15,794 nt of DNA from Bacteroidia bacterium. Its GTDB lineage: Bacteria; Bacteroidota; Bacteroidia; NS11-12g; UBA955. Below, one piece after another: positions 8,301 to 15,269 of this stretch. Each line of letters opens with the position of its first letter. Positions within the stretch are counted from its first letter, which is position 1. Made by a program: the position numbers and the translations under genes. The stretch covers positions 1-15,794 of the forward strand of contig JALRLA010000417.1 in NCBI GenBank assembly GCA_023254645.1. The letters run 5' to 3'. Under the pieces are notes generated by a model, which ran no database searches, was not told the origin of the DNA, and worked only from the letters and a program-made list of their open reading frames with translations.

Positions 8301-10659
8301 AGAAGGTACAACCAGGTTTCAAGTCACTCAAAACGAAGGTGATACCGTATTGGGGGCTCTTGGCACCCAAACACTCAATAGCGTCTTTCAACAGACCGGA
8401 ACCGACACCGCCCGCATTGGCATGCATCATGGCCAATTGCTTGGTAGCCTCACTCTCACACTGGAAGGGATGACAAGTATCCTTGTGCAGCAACTTCACA
8501 TTCTGACACTGGGGGATCTTGGCATAATACAAATCACGGTAGCGCTGGTAGTTGATGGACCAGTCGAAGTTTTGTTTCCCGTTGGGGAAGCGCTTGAAAC
8601 TATCCAATACAATGGGTCGCTCACCTTTGTTGTAACGAATCAGGTACAGGTTATACGGAAGAGTATCTTTTTTCAGGGTCACCGTCAGCAAGAATTTCAC
8701 CGAGTCGGTTTTGCTCCTGAGCTGTACTTCTTCCTTGGCGTTCAGCTTGACCGTTTTAGGACCAATGTGCATGGTGTTGTAAGGACCGTTCATGGGACCA
8801 ACATAGGCCGTGTCGCCATTGCCCAATTCCATTTCTACAGGATCTTCGATGTACCGAGTACCCTTACCCTTCCAATAAACATCCTGCAAATACTTCTTAA
8901 CAGAACCAGGACCGTAATCACTCGCTGCTAAGTTCAAATAACCAGGATCGTTGGGAACAGTCACAATGGAATCCTGAATGATGTAGAACATAGAGTCTGG
9001 CCATACGTTCAAGATTTTGCACAAGCCGTTGCTATCGATAAAGATGGCATCCTGCATGGGTGCATTTTTGAAATCGCTCAACATGACCAGATCCCAGCTC
9101 GGATAATAGTGCTTAGGCAAGGTATCTCGCGAGAAGTTGCAATTCACGAAGACGTTCTTATTCTCCATGACATCGGTGGTACACTTTGGCGCATAGTTGT
9201 CACCAAAATCCCACAAGCGAATGGCGCAAACGCGCTCACGCTTCTTGTAATCGTTTCCTCCACCAGGCGAAGGGTTGCCCTGATAAACCGAATAGGTGCT
9301 ATCTGAGTTCAACTCGTTGCGAATGGGCTTCACCCAAACCTGAGACCTAAAGGTGTGACCCAAGGTGCCATCAGGCTTGTACCACGTAGAATCATCATCA
9401 GTAAAGTCTTTGTCGTTGTGGTAGAACGTCGAAAAGTTCTTAAAGTGAACCGTATCCATGATATCCTTGGGACACTGGAATACTTCAAATTCTGCAATTC
9501 GGTTGAACGCCACTTCAATGGTCGAAACGGGTCCCAAAATGATGACAGTATCAAACGCTGACTTGTTTCCACAAATGGGGTGTCTATAAGTCAGGTTGAT
9601 CTGGAATGGACCTAGGCCTGAGAACACGTGTTCAGTAGCCCAGTTGCGATTATCGAAGTTACGAGGACCTGTATTGGGATCACCGAAATTCCACAACAAA
9701 CCGGTTGCGCCAGAAGGAATCTGATCCACTTTGAATGCAATCTTCGGATCGCTGATACAGGTAGAATCTTTGTCAGCTACGATGTTCGCTTTGGAAGCAA
9801 AAACCGTAGCGGTCGCGGTAACCTCGAATGAATCTTTACAACCATCTAAAGTCTCAATGATCATTTTGGAATTGTAGGTTCCTTGACCATAAAAAGTCTT
9901 GGTGATATCCGGTCCCCAATCATTGGTGATGGTACCATCGCCCCAGTACCAAGTGATATTTTTTACTTGGCTCTTATCGATCTGGGAAATGTTTTTAATG
10001 ATCGCTGTTACCGAATCGCATTGCACAGGCTTATTCGAGGTAAAACGCGCACCGATTTTCTCGCGCACTTTCACCGCGGCCTGAATGGTATCAGCGCTAA
10101 CACAACCGTTCTCATCTTCTACCTCAATGTACAGATCAAAGGTTCCTCCACGCTGGTCCTTGATGGAAAAGCAAAAGGTTTGAGGCATGCTGGGATTCGA
10201 ATACTCAAACAACTGACCATCACTGACCAGGTATTTGATATTCTTGATCTTAGCTCCATTCGAGTTGAAGGTCGAATCGTTGAAACAGAACAAGTTATTT
10301 TCGAAACACTGCTCGTACAAATTCACCAAAGTCAACTTGATTTTTGGAGACTCGCGAATGACCAAATTGACCGTTGACGTACACTTGGTGCCGTTGATGG
10401 TCGCGATGTACTTGATTTGTTTGGTACCGGCCGTTTTAAAGGCATAATTGACGTTCTTCTGACCCGTCTGGGTGTTTTCACCGTTGAAATCCCAATCGTG
10501 CGTGGTACCAGAATTGGCGCCAAAGAAGCGAATGGGAATTCCTACGCAAGGAGAACCATCATAGGTGATTGTGCACTGGGCTTGAACGTCTGAAGCCCCG
10601 TAAAACAAGGCTCCTACGGCCAAAAGTGCCGCTTTTAGTGTCGAGGTAAATCGTTTCAT
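5323..10659 (-). CDS. Giant secreted PKD-like-repeat protein with type B T9SS (gliding-motility-associated) C-terminal domain
   Basis: This is a probable cell-surface adhesin or matrix protein of 1778 residues. The frame opens at 10716, but I chose the ATG at 10659 because it gives a proper signal peptide (MKRFTSTLK, then a hydrophobic stretch ending DVQA) and because a TAnnTTTG element sits just before it. PKD-like Ig modules are marked by WYWGDG (about residue 238), WNFGD (about 323), WDFGDN (about 483), DWGDG (about 1340) and WFFGDG (about 1436), with weaker copies near 1535 and 1621. The middle, about 500-1290, lacks clear PKD signatures and contains a proline/glycine-rich run near 806; I cannot assign a fold. 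The last 90 residues (VFTPGDNNGKND, IRIFNRWGERVF, PSGTYFYQV) are the gliding-motility-associated domain that routes cargo through T9SS. It follows the ECF sigma factor and the membrane protein in the same direction and may be their target. No catalytic motif was seen. Confidence 0.9.
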   Translation of the reverse strand: MKRFTSTLKAALLAVGALFYGASDVQAQCTITYDGSPCVGIPIRFFGANSGTTHDWDFNGENTQTGQKNVNYAFKTAGTKQIKYIATINGTKCTSTVNLVIRESPKIKLTLVNLYEQCFENNLFCFNDSTFNSNGAKIKNIKYLVSDGQLFEYSNPSMPQTFCFSIKDQRGGTFDLYIEVEDENGCVSADTIQAAVKVREKIGARFTSNKPVQCDSVTAIIKNISQIDKSQVKNITWYWGDGTITNDWGPDITKTFYGQGTYNSKMIIETLDGCKDSFEVTATATVFASKANIVADKDSTCISDPKIAFKVDQIPSGATGLLWNFGDPNTGPRNFDNRNWATEHVFSGLGPFQINLTYRHPICGNKSAFDTVIILGPVSTIEVAFNRIAEFEVFQCPKDIMDTVHFKNFSTFYHNDKDFTDDDSTWYKPDGTLGHTFRSQVWVKPIRNELNSDSTYSVYQGNPSPGGGNDYKKRERVCAIRLWDFGDNYAPKCTTDVMENKNVFVNCNFSRDTLPKHYYPSWDLVMLSDFKNAPMQDAIFIDSNGLCKILNVWPDSMFYIIQDSIVTVPNDPGYLNLAASDYGPGSVKKYLQDVYWKGKGTRYIEDPVEMELGNGDTAYVGPMNGPYNTMHIGPKTVKLNAKEEVQLRSKTDSVKFLLTVTLKKDTLPYNLYLIRYNKGERPIVLDSFKRFPNGKQNFDWSINYQRYRDLYYAKIPQCQNVKLLHKDTCHPFQCESEATKQLAMMHANAGGVGSGLLKDAIECLGAKSPQYGITFVLSDLKPGCTFSHVAINFDSSCNPNGFVPLSGLSPGGRPPGPPFPGYQIAGNPPSRYSKQYTASEVCDPSGCITVGIIVGNGVDKNGNKPLCSDTQWYSRFACFPLIDPAFEVVTPKPNSLNIRKICKGDDIVVRPTPGNKTRTRDLKSLRWELATGNASPYYSKGWRRYIQEDYFHYQKLPGRNDSAIYNYIVVTRGGEDPYQIPCTDVWDDGKTYKIQGPDTIITAEITKYEIAADVSEVWDNIKDRAEKRGFDPFALSPTDIAKMIWNNVGVIGQPSTGAYGCIDTTGFGKFIKYYYVPDPAYTKILSPRDTNIVPLDSWKQGNTYIKAYTFNPNWAGYHLISLSMTSANGKCDDFAAFPVLVGFAMELELPDSIICQDQANNLQALPKYRMFHPDPINFGTWDTYDYWRDQDRQKDIAQGKPNREAITRWDWSKADDGVSTPFGGAPYGAAGPGTALNPWKQLGGGGAGALYYKNDSGVYIMRNVAGDSTGCMDTIERRLFITRLDPFFNLSLNIPSCNSVIEFFDSSILYDPCNWAIKNCDGTTNPTECDFIREWFIDWGDGITNLYKRASSDEQGLPDRIAHKYTRNGWFQVKYLLKTDQGCEDTVSRWIKIPGPRPKFEFTTKFGNEVTICAGDSIQFTNLTDSASTSADWTWFFGDGAIDNVKDQFVSHTYDKAGRFFVFLEQYDSLIVPPNVRKFCPATYPDTPSQAAFIVNVLPRDSVRGLILKSAICPGDSNTFIDLSDTVFKSYKWRFENLSNGQVDTITVTDSIYTRQFWSPGVYRVTHLAEYDPQRPNPWCPTIMADMFFTVDSVIADFSIDSSNKPDFSFTRTDINGTQWRWGFGHQNDITQTLPNVFIENLKSGDKTVQWSYDSSNVYYVCLEVTNATGCKDTICKPVVVDLFVYLANVFTPGDNNGKNDTYRVPIQGQDLFEIRIFNRWGERVFYSEDPKVQWNGRVNNDGPEVPSGTYFYQVTYRFKGKDKINKVNGSVNLIRGN

Positions 10660-10688
10660 AAAAGGTGTTTTCACAGTACGTGAATCTT

Positions 10689-10696
10689 CAAATTTA
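10689..10696 (-). promoter_or_regulatory. Candidate -7 element (TAnnTTTG) for the giant T9SS gene
   Basis: The minus strand reads TAAATTTG, an exact TAnnTTTG match about 30 bases upstream of the ATG at 10659 and inside the longest possible reading frame. It implies a leader of some 20 bases and supports the later start codon. No good -33 element lies at the expected distance, so the gene may instead be read from upstream or from an ECF-type promoter. Confidence 0.35.
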
Positions 10697-10721
10697 GGCG
10701 ATTTGAGGGATATCATTGGGA

Positions 10722-11738
10722 CTACTTTTTGATTAGCAAGGGTTGGCGGCTCACCTTCGGCTCCGACTGACCTTCAAACTGGGTGGTAAGAACCACACGG
10801 TAAAGACCGGCAGGACAAGGTGTTTGGTAACATTGGGCTTTCCAGCTTTCACGAGGATTTTCACTGCGAAAGACCAATCGATTGAGCTGATCGAAAATCA
10901 GCAATTCGTATCTCTCCGGATAACGATCAAACTCCACATAGAACTGGTCATTCAAACCGTCTCCGTTGGGCGTTATCACATCAGGAATTACATAATTCGG
11001 TATCTCAACTTTGGGTGCTTGAACCCAAAACACTTGGGAGTCCACACAGCCCGTCGAATGGCGTAAAATGAGCACAAGCGAAACACGGTCGCGTTGCCCA
11101 AAATTCGGACAATGGGTGCCACGATTCGCATTCACCTGCTCACCTTCCAATCTCCAACAGGTTTGGGCATCGGTTTGGGCGGTCGACTCAAACTGAATGC
11201 AACCACCTGCCAGATCAGATAATCGACCCTGAGCCGAACCTTTGCAAGAAACGGGTTTGGAAACTACCGATGTGACCGGCTCAGAACGACGAGTGGGGTT
11301 AGCCGGTTCCATGGCAGCCTGTGGCGTCACACTGGCAACCGGGGTGCTCTGGCGAGCGGTATCCATTTCAACTTCAGCCAAGGCCATAGAAGCACTAGCC
11401 GATTCGTCATTCCTGCGGTTTGGCTCAAGCCCTACCCCATCGTCTTCCGTATGGTCATCAGCAGGCATCGCTGGGGCAGCTTCAACCGTTTCTGTTGCCA
11501 GAACCTGGGGCTCCATTGGAATTTGAGAATCTACATTCCACCAAACCGCAGTGGCCACTGCACCTGCAGCCAAGACCCAAATCGAAGCTTTGGCCAGCAA
11601 TCCCGTTCCACTTGGCGCTGCAGCCGATGCCGCAGGCAGTTGAGATTGAACGGCTTGCAATACCCCATCGGGAGCAGGCACTTCGGCCTCTCGCAATGCA
11701 TCGCGAAACAAGGAATCTATGGGATTTTGGTCGTTCAT
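10722..11738 (-). CDS. Single-pass membrane protein: anti-sigma-like N-terminus, PKD-like region and gliding-motility-associated C-terminal domain
   Basis: The 338-residue protein has no signal peptide. Its N-terminus (DSLFRDALREAEVPAPDGV, 8-26) resembles the short cytoplasmic segment common in Bacteroidota membrane proteins encoded next to ECF sigma factors. One membrane helix lies at about 47-67 (AKASIWVLAAGAVATAVWW). A low-complexity Glu/Ala/Pro/Thr linker runs to about 165. Residues about 165-245 have four or five cysteines and the pattern of a PKD-like module (ending GCVDSQVFWVQ). Residues 248-338 are a type B T9SS/gliding-motility domain (ITPNGDGLND at 255-264, PAGLYRVVL). It follows the ECF sigma gene by 60 bp and precedes the giant PKD protein. 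I infer an anti-sigma factor with a cargo-like periplasmic sensor. Alternatively it is a membrane-anchored or secreted cargo with an uncleaved helix. No ZAS-type zinc motif (HxxxCxxC) was seen. Confidence 0.8.
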   Translation of the reverse strand: MNDQNPIDSLFRDALREAEVPAPDGVLQAVQSQLPAASAAAPSGTGLLAKASIWVLAAGAVATAVWWNVDSQIPMEPQVLATETVEAAPAMPADDHTEDDGVGLEPNRRNDESASASMALAEVEMDTARQSTPVASVTPQAAMEPANPTRRSEPVTSVVSKPVSCKGSAQGRLSDLAGGCIQFESTAQTDAQTCWRLEGEQVNANRGTHCPNFGQRDRVSLVLILRHSTGCVDSQVFWVQAPKVEIPNYVIPDVITPNGDGLNDQFYVEFDRYPERYELLIFDQLNRLVFRSENPRESWKAQCYQTPCPAGLYRVVLTTQFEGQSEPKVSRQPLLIKK

Positions 11739-11798
11739 CCAGTTGGTGATTTAGAGACTAGAAGGAAAAGACCACCCAATGGTTGCCTCATCTGTGAA

Positions 11799-12350
11799 TT
11801 ATTTTTTTTCATCTATCAAACGTTCTTGCAACCATTTGCGCGCTTTGAACAATTGACTTTTGGATGTGTTCTCACTGATACTCAGCAGGGCCGCAATTTC
11901 GCTGTGTCCATAGCCTTCAATGGCAAACAGGTTGAATACCACCCTGTATCCCACTGGAAGTTGCTCGATCAATTTGAGCAATCGCCCGGCATCTATTCTC
12001 GAATCCAAACTCGGAGTCTCGTCCTGCAGAGTCACATGCTCTTCAATGTCAGTAGAAAATCGCATGCGATCGCTTTTGATGCAGTCCAAGCAAGTGGTGA
12101 CCGCAATTCTTCTGAGCCAACCTTCGAAGGAACCTTGAGATTTGAACTCACCCAATTTGGTAAAGGCTTTGATCCAGGTCTCTTGCAGCATATCGCGAGC
12201 CGTATCGGGCTCTCCCATGTATCGCAAACAAATGGCGTAGAGTTTGGCCGCATACCGGTGGTACAATTCTGACTGAACCTGAGCATCTCCCTTCAAACAT
12301 GCCTGAATTCGATGCGAATCAGTTTCAGTATGCAGATTGGTTTCCTTCAT
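11799..12350 (-). CDS. ECF-subfamily RNA polymerase sigma-70 factor
   Basis: Extracytoplasmic-function sigma factors direct RNA polymerase to a small regulon and are usually held by a membrane anti-sigma factor. The 183 residues contain only regions 2 and 4. Region 2 is at about 22-95 (ELYHRYAAKLYAICLRYMG, DMLQETWIKAF, then FEGWLRRIAV). Region 4 is at about 127-180 (LPVGYRVVFNLFAIEGYGHSEIA, then a helix-turn-helix ending SKSQLFKARKWL). The length is normal for the family. It is 60 bp upstream of the membrane protein that carries an anti-sigma-like N-terminus, and both precede the giant T9SS cargo, so the three may form one transcription unit. It resembles in concept the SigP factor that controls T9SS genes in Porphyromonas gingivalis, but I cannot judge orthology. 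Confidence 0.95.
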   Translation of the reverse strand: MKETNLHTETDSHRIQACLKGDAQVQSELYHRYAAKLYAICLRYMGEPDTARDMLQETWIKAFTKLGEFKSQGSFEGWLRRIAVTTCLDCIKSDRMRFSTDIEEHVTLQDETPSLDSRIDAGRLLKLIEQLPVGYRVVFNLFAIEGYGHSEIAALLSISENTSKSQLFKARKWLQERLIDEKK

Positions 12351-12376
12351 GCTCTAGATAGCGTGGCTCTGTCCAT

Positions 12377-12412
12377 TAGAGGTTCAAAACCCCCTCTAGG
12401 TTGCCTAAGCAA
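12377..12412 (-). terminator. Weak candidate terminator between holB and the ECF sigma gene
   Basis: Two small hairpins lie between the holB stop and the sigma start: GTTGC/GCAAC (12400-12413) and TAGAGG/CCTCTA (12377-12398), the latter with a 10-base loop containing TTTT. Neither is a textbook intrinsic terminator, so separation of the housekeeping operon from the sigma gene is likely but not proven. Confidence 0.25.
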
Positions 12413-12415
12413 CTT

Positions 12416-13516
12416 TCAATTGCGAATATTTTTGGATATGCCATAGCCCAATGTGGTCAGTATCATTTTGGCATTGCCGTTTCGCTCAATTTCATAGATG
12501 GCTGATTCCACTTGACCAACCATTCGATCCATGGCATCTATGTCTACATTGAGCTTTAAGAATTTGTCTAGGAAATCGCCTTCTTGAGGGCTCCACTCAG
12601 GCCGCTGATCCACGTATTCGTGCAACAAAGCTGCTCTCAACAAAGCCAATCCATACTGCATGTAGGCCTTAAGTCCTTCACGTCCCAAAGAGCCGGCTTC
12701 ATCGGCCCAAGCGGCCACCTGATCCATTTTTCTGGTATATGCATTGCCCAAAAACCCTTTCCAAGACTCAAAGTAGGGACTTTGAACTTGGTCGATCAAT
12801 TGCAAAGCATGGCGGTAATCACCTTGGCAAAGCTGGGCTGCCCTAGCCGCTGCAGAGGCCTCAATTCCTTTCTGTTCCAATGCTGTAGCCACATCTGAAA
12901 TCAGCAGTGGAGGAATACGCATGGTCTGGGTTCTAGAGAGAATGGTATTCAGGATGCGCTCGGTTTTTTCAGCTACCAGCAGAAATATGGTTCCCGCCGG
13001 CGGCTCTTCGATCATTTTCAGCAACACATTGCCCTCTTGTCCCAAGAATTCCGGCATCCACAAAATGAGAATCTTTCGCGCCGATTCAAAGGGCTTCAAT
13101 GAAAGCGACTTGATGATGGATCGGCATTCCTTGATGGGAATGTTGCCCTGTTTGTTCTCTGAACCCAGGTGCCTCATCCAGTCCTCGTAATTGAAGTAAA
13201 GCGTTTCGCTCAATTGCTCCCTCCAAGGCCCGAGCAAATCAGAGGCCGTATCGCCGCTGCTGCTGGGAAAAGGAAAACTAAAGTGAACGTCTGGGTGCGT
13301 GAAGGTTTTGTTCTTTCGGCACGAGGAACACTCCCCACAGGCATCTTGTTCGCTCGGTTGTTGACAAGTCAGCAACTTGGCATAAGCCAAAGCAAGAGCC
13401 AAACTTCCGTGGCCCATGTTGCCCAAGATCAATTGCGCATGCGGTACCCGGTTTTGCTGAACCGATCGAAGCATTCGCTGCTTGATGGCCTCTTGCCCGA
13501 CCACTTCATGAAGCAT
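12416..13516 (-). CDS. holB: DNA polymerase III delta prime subunit of the clamp loader
   Basis: Delta prime is the stator of the clamp-loader complex that places the sliding clamp on DNA at replication forks. The 366-residue protein has the AAA+ layout of the family: VVGQEAIKQRM near the N-terminus, a P-loop-like GNMGHGSL at 32-39, four zinc-binding cysteines (C51, C60, C63, C66), EEPPAGTIFLLV after a LLKMIEEPP helix, and LSRTQT where the arginine-finger SRC motif lies. The P-loop lacks the ATP-binding lysine, as it does in Escherichia coli HolB, so the subunit should not hydrolyse ATP. It overlaps the end of lgt by 11 bp and is the last gene of the greA-HIT-lgt-holB unit. A DnaX identity is less likely because of the missing P-loop lysine and the shorter length. 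Confidence 0.9.
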   Translation of the reverse strand: MLHEVVGQEAIKQRMLRSVQQNRVPHAQLILGNMGHGSLALALAYAKLLTCQQPSEQDACGECSSCRKNKTFTHPDVHFSFPFPSSSGDTASDLLGPWREQLSETLYFNYEDWMRHLGSENKQGNIPIKECRSIIKSLSLKPFESARKILILWMPEFLGQEGNVLLKMIEEPPAGTIFLLVAEKTERILNTILSRTQTMRIPPLLISDVATALEQKGIEASAAARAAQLCQGDYRHALQLIDQVQSPYFESWKGFLGNAYTRKMDQVAAWADEAGSLGREGLKAYMQYGLALLRAALLHEYVDQRPEWSPQEGDFLDKFLKLNVDIDAMDRMVGQVESAIYEIERNGNAKMILTTLGYGISKNIRN

Positions 13517-14297
13517 TCGAACCTCCTGCTTTGTTCGCGCTGCGTAGACCTTTCCAGTATACTATGGCCAAGGTAGCAAAGACGACCATGGCAATGGCTT
13601 GACTGTGCGTCAACCATTTGTCAATGATGTATCCGCGGGCCTCATCGCCTCGGTACATTTCGGTAAAAAAGCGCCCTACGGCGTACACCAATCCGTAAAT
13701 CAAGAACAACTGACCATCAAATTTCTGCCGCTTCTGGGTCCAAAACATCAGGCCCAAACAGGTAAATATGATGGCCGAGTCCCACAATTGCACCGGATAA
13801 AGGGGTACGCCCAATGGCTCTGCCGAACTGTGAGGATGGGTATAAACGACACCGTATGCAGGGTCGCATGCTACTCCATGGCAGCAGCCTGAAAGGAAGC
13901 ATCCAATTTTGCCAAATGCATGCACAAAGGCACCCCCCATTCCGACCCAATCGAAACCCTTGGCCAAGGGTATTCCGCGCTTGCGAAACCACCAGACCAG
14001 AACGGCTACGGTAAACAGGAAAGAACCATAGAACACAAATCCACGCCCAAGGTTGTCGAGAAATTCACCCATATGGGTGGCGTAATAGCCCGGTTTTTCT
14101 AGGAAGAAGAAGATTTTACCTCCTACAAATACTCCCAAGAAGCAATACAAAAACAATTCGCTAACTCCATCCAGGTCCAAGCCCAGCTCAGCTCGGTTGC
14201 GATAGACGACGAAGAAAGCCACCAGCACTCCCATCATGATCATGAATCCATACGAATAGAGCGTAATGGAACCGAAATGAAAGAGTTCTGGATGCAT
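13506..14297 (-). CDS. lgt: Prolipoprotein diacylglyceryl transferase
   Basis: Lgt moves diacylglycerol from phosphatidylglycerol to the lipobox cysteine of prolipoproteins in the inner membrane. The 263-residue protein has about seven hydrophobic segments and the family's order of motifs: SYGFMIMMGVLVAF (14-27), GRGFVFYGSFL (about 84-94), the signature block GKIGCFLSGCCHG (about 129-141), YPVQLWDS, and GRFFTEMYRGDE near the C-terminus. The signature block has Lys where the E. coli enzyme and many relatives have the essential Arg of GRIGNF, and a Cys-Cys pair typical of Bacteroidota relatives. The HG pair preceding GL in proteobacterial enzymes is replaced by FYGSF. The start at 14297 lies 2 bp after the HIT-gene stop, and the end overlaps holB. 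Activity is probable; the Arg-to-Lys change leaves room for a divergent paralog. Confidence 0.88.
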   Translation of the reverse strand: MHPELFHFGSITLYSYGFMIMMGVLVAFFVVYRNRAELGLDLDGVSELFLYCFLGVFVGGKIFFFLEKPGYYATHMGEFLDNLGRGFVFYGSFLFTVAVLVWWFRKRGIPLAKGFDWVGMGGAFVHAFGKIGCFLSGCCHGVACDPAYGVVYTHPHSSAEPLGVPLYPVQLWDSAIIFTCLGLMFWTQKRQKFDGQLFLIYGLVYAVGRFFTEMYRGDEARGYIIDKWLTHSQAIAMVVFATLAIVYWKGLRSANKAGGSNAS

Positions 14298-14299
14298 GG

Positions 14300-14698
14300 T
14301 TAAGACTGGTAAGCGCCTGACAAACGAAGAGCCATCGCCGCCAATTCCTCTTGGCTTGGAAGCAATTTTTCTTTGCTAAAGTTGATATCACCGACCTGCT
14401 GCAAGGGCACCAAGTGTATGTGCGCATGAGGAACCTCTAATCCAATAACGGCTGTTCCTATGCGCTTGCAGGGCAATTCGCGACCCATGGCCTGAGCAAC
14501 CCCTTGGGCAAATTTCCAAAGGTCAGCCAAAGCCGAGGGCTCAAGGTCGAACATGTAATCGACCTCTTGCTTGGGTATGACCAGTACATGGCCATGCACC
14601 AAGGGCATGATATCCAAAAAAGCCAAATGCTTCTCGTCTTCCGCCACCTTGTGACAGGGAATCTCACCGGCGACTATTCGAGAAAACAAGCTAGACAT
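14300..14698 (-). CDS. HIT-family nucleotide hydrolase/transferase
   Basis: HIT proteins of the HinT type cleave adenosine phosphoramidates and related nucleotide conjugates in the cytoplasm. The 132-residue protein shows FSRIVAGEIPCHKV at the N-terminus, LDIMPLVHGHVLVIPK at 28-43 and the histidine triad H91-x-H93-x-H95 in VPHAHIHLVPL, all in the expected places. I chose the ATG at 14698; a TTG at 14704 in the same frame overlaps the greA stop codon and adds only two residues. The gene begins 2 bp after greA and ends 2 bp before lgt, so it is translated as part of that operon. The exact substrate is unknown. Confidence 0.93.
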   Translation of the reverse strand: MSSLFSRIVAGEIPCHKVAEDEKHLAFLDIMPLVHGHVLVIPKQEVDYMFDLEPSALADLWKFAQGVAQAMGRELPCKRIGTAVIGLEVPHAHIHLVPLQQVGDINFSKEKLLPSQEELAAMALRLSGAYQS

Positions 14699-14700
14699 AA

Positions 14701-15174
14701 TCAAATGCTGATGCCCAAGATTTCCAATTTAACGACTCCAGCAGGTACTTGGATCTCGACGATCTCACCGACTTTTCGGCCCAGCAATCCAGCGCCAATG
14801 GCGCTCTTAACCGAAATCTTCTTCTCTTTCAAGTTGGCTTCGGTTTCGGATACAATCATGTATTGATCTTCCTTGCCAACGTTGTGGTTCTTGACCTTCA
14901 CCTTGCACAAAATGCTGACTTTGCTGGTATCTAGCTGTGAAGAATCGATGACACGTGCATTGGCCAAAAGGCTGTCCATCTGGGCAATTTTATCTTCCAA
15001 GTGACCCTGGGCTTCTTTGGCGGCATCGTATTCCGCGTTCTCGCTCAAATCACCCTTATCTCGGGCTTCAGCAATGGCTTGAATGATGCGGGGGCGCTCT
15101 ACTGATTTCAACTGTTGGAGCTCGGCTTTCAAAGCATCCAATCCTTCTTTGGTAAAATACTGAATCGCACTCAT
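14701..15174 (-). CDS. greA: Transcription elongation factor GreA
   Basis: GreA rescues backtracked RNA polymerase by stimulating cleavage of the transcript 3' end. The 157-residue protein has the N-terminal coiled coil with the tip motif GDLSENAEYDAAKEAQ; D42 and E45 correspond to the acidic tip residues that act in the polymerase channel. The C-terminal FKBP-like domain carries SAIGAGLLGRKVGEIVEI and ends GISI. Full normal length. It is the first gene of the tight greA-HIT-lgt-holB unit, and its promoter should lie in the roughly 33 bases between the upstream terminator and the ATG, or further up by read-through. No TAnnTTTG box is visible there. Confidence 0.97.
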   Translation of the reverse strand: MSAIQYFTKEGLDALKAELQQLKSVERPRIIQAIAEARDKGDLSENAEYDAAKEAQGHLEDKIAQMDSLLANARVIDSSQLDTSKVSILCKVKVKNHNVGKEDQYMIVSETEANLKEKKISVKSAIGAGLLGRKVGEIVEIQVPAGVVKLEILGISI

Positions 15175-15207
15175 GGTGTTTTTGTATTAGGGTTTTGGGT
15201 GGGTGTT

Positions 15208-15247
15208 AAAAAAAATGTTGCATCTATGGCCTCCCATAGATGCAACA
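15208..15247 (-). terminator. Strong intrinsic terminator after the PorV/PorQ-like gene
   Basis: A perfect 14-bp stem (15216-15229 with 15234-15247, core TTGCATCTATGG) with a 4-base loop is followed on the minus strand by eight consecutive Ts (15215-15208). It lies 22 bases after the stop of the PorV/PorQ-like gene and separates it from greA. Confidence 0.93.
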
Positions 15248-15269
15248 ATCAAATATAAGTTTTTTCTAT

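Noticed and set aside
8296..8931. A 211-codon plus-strand reading frame within the giant gene
   Set aside because: It lies antisense to strongly supported T9SS protein sequence, has no recognisable motif or leader, and similar shadows run all along this gene.
5323..10659. The PKD-like modules as recent tandem DNA repeats
   Set aside because: Spacing is irregular and the modules share only short protein motifs; no long near-identical DNA copies were seen.
11451..12272. A 273-codon plus-strand frame across the sigma and membrane-protein genes
   Set aside because: It spans two well-supported minus-strand genes and their gap and shows no protein-like domain.
12416..13516. The missing P-loop lysine in holB as a sign of gene decay
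   Set aside because: Delta prime in E. coli also lacks a functional P-loop lysine, so this is normal for the subunit and the rest of the gene is intact.
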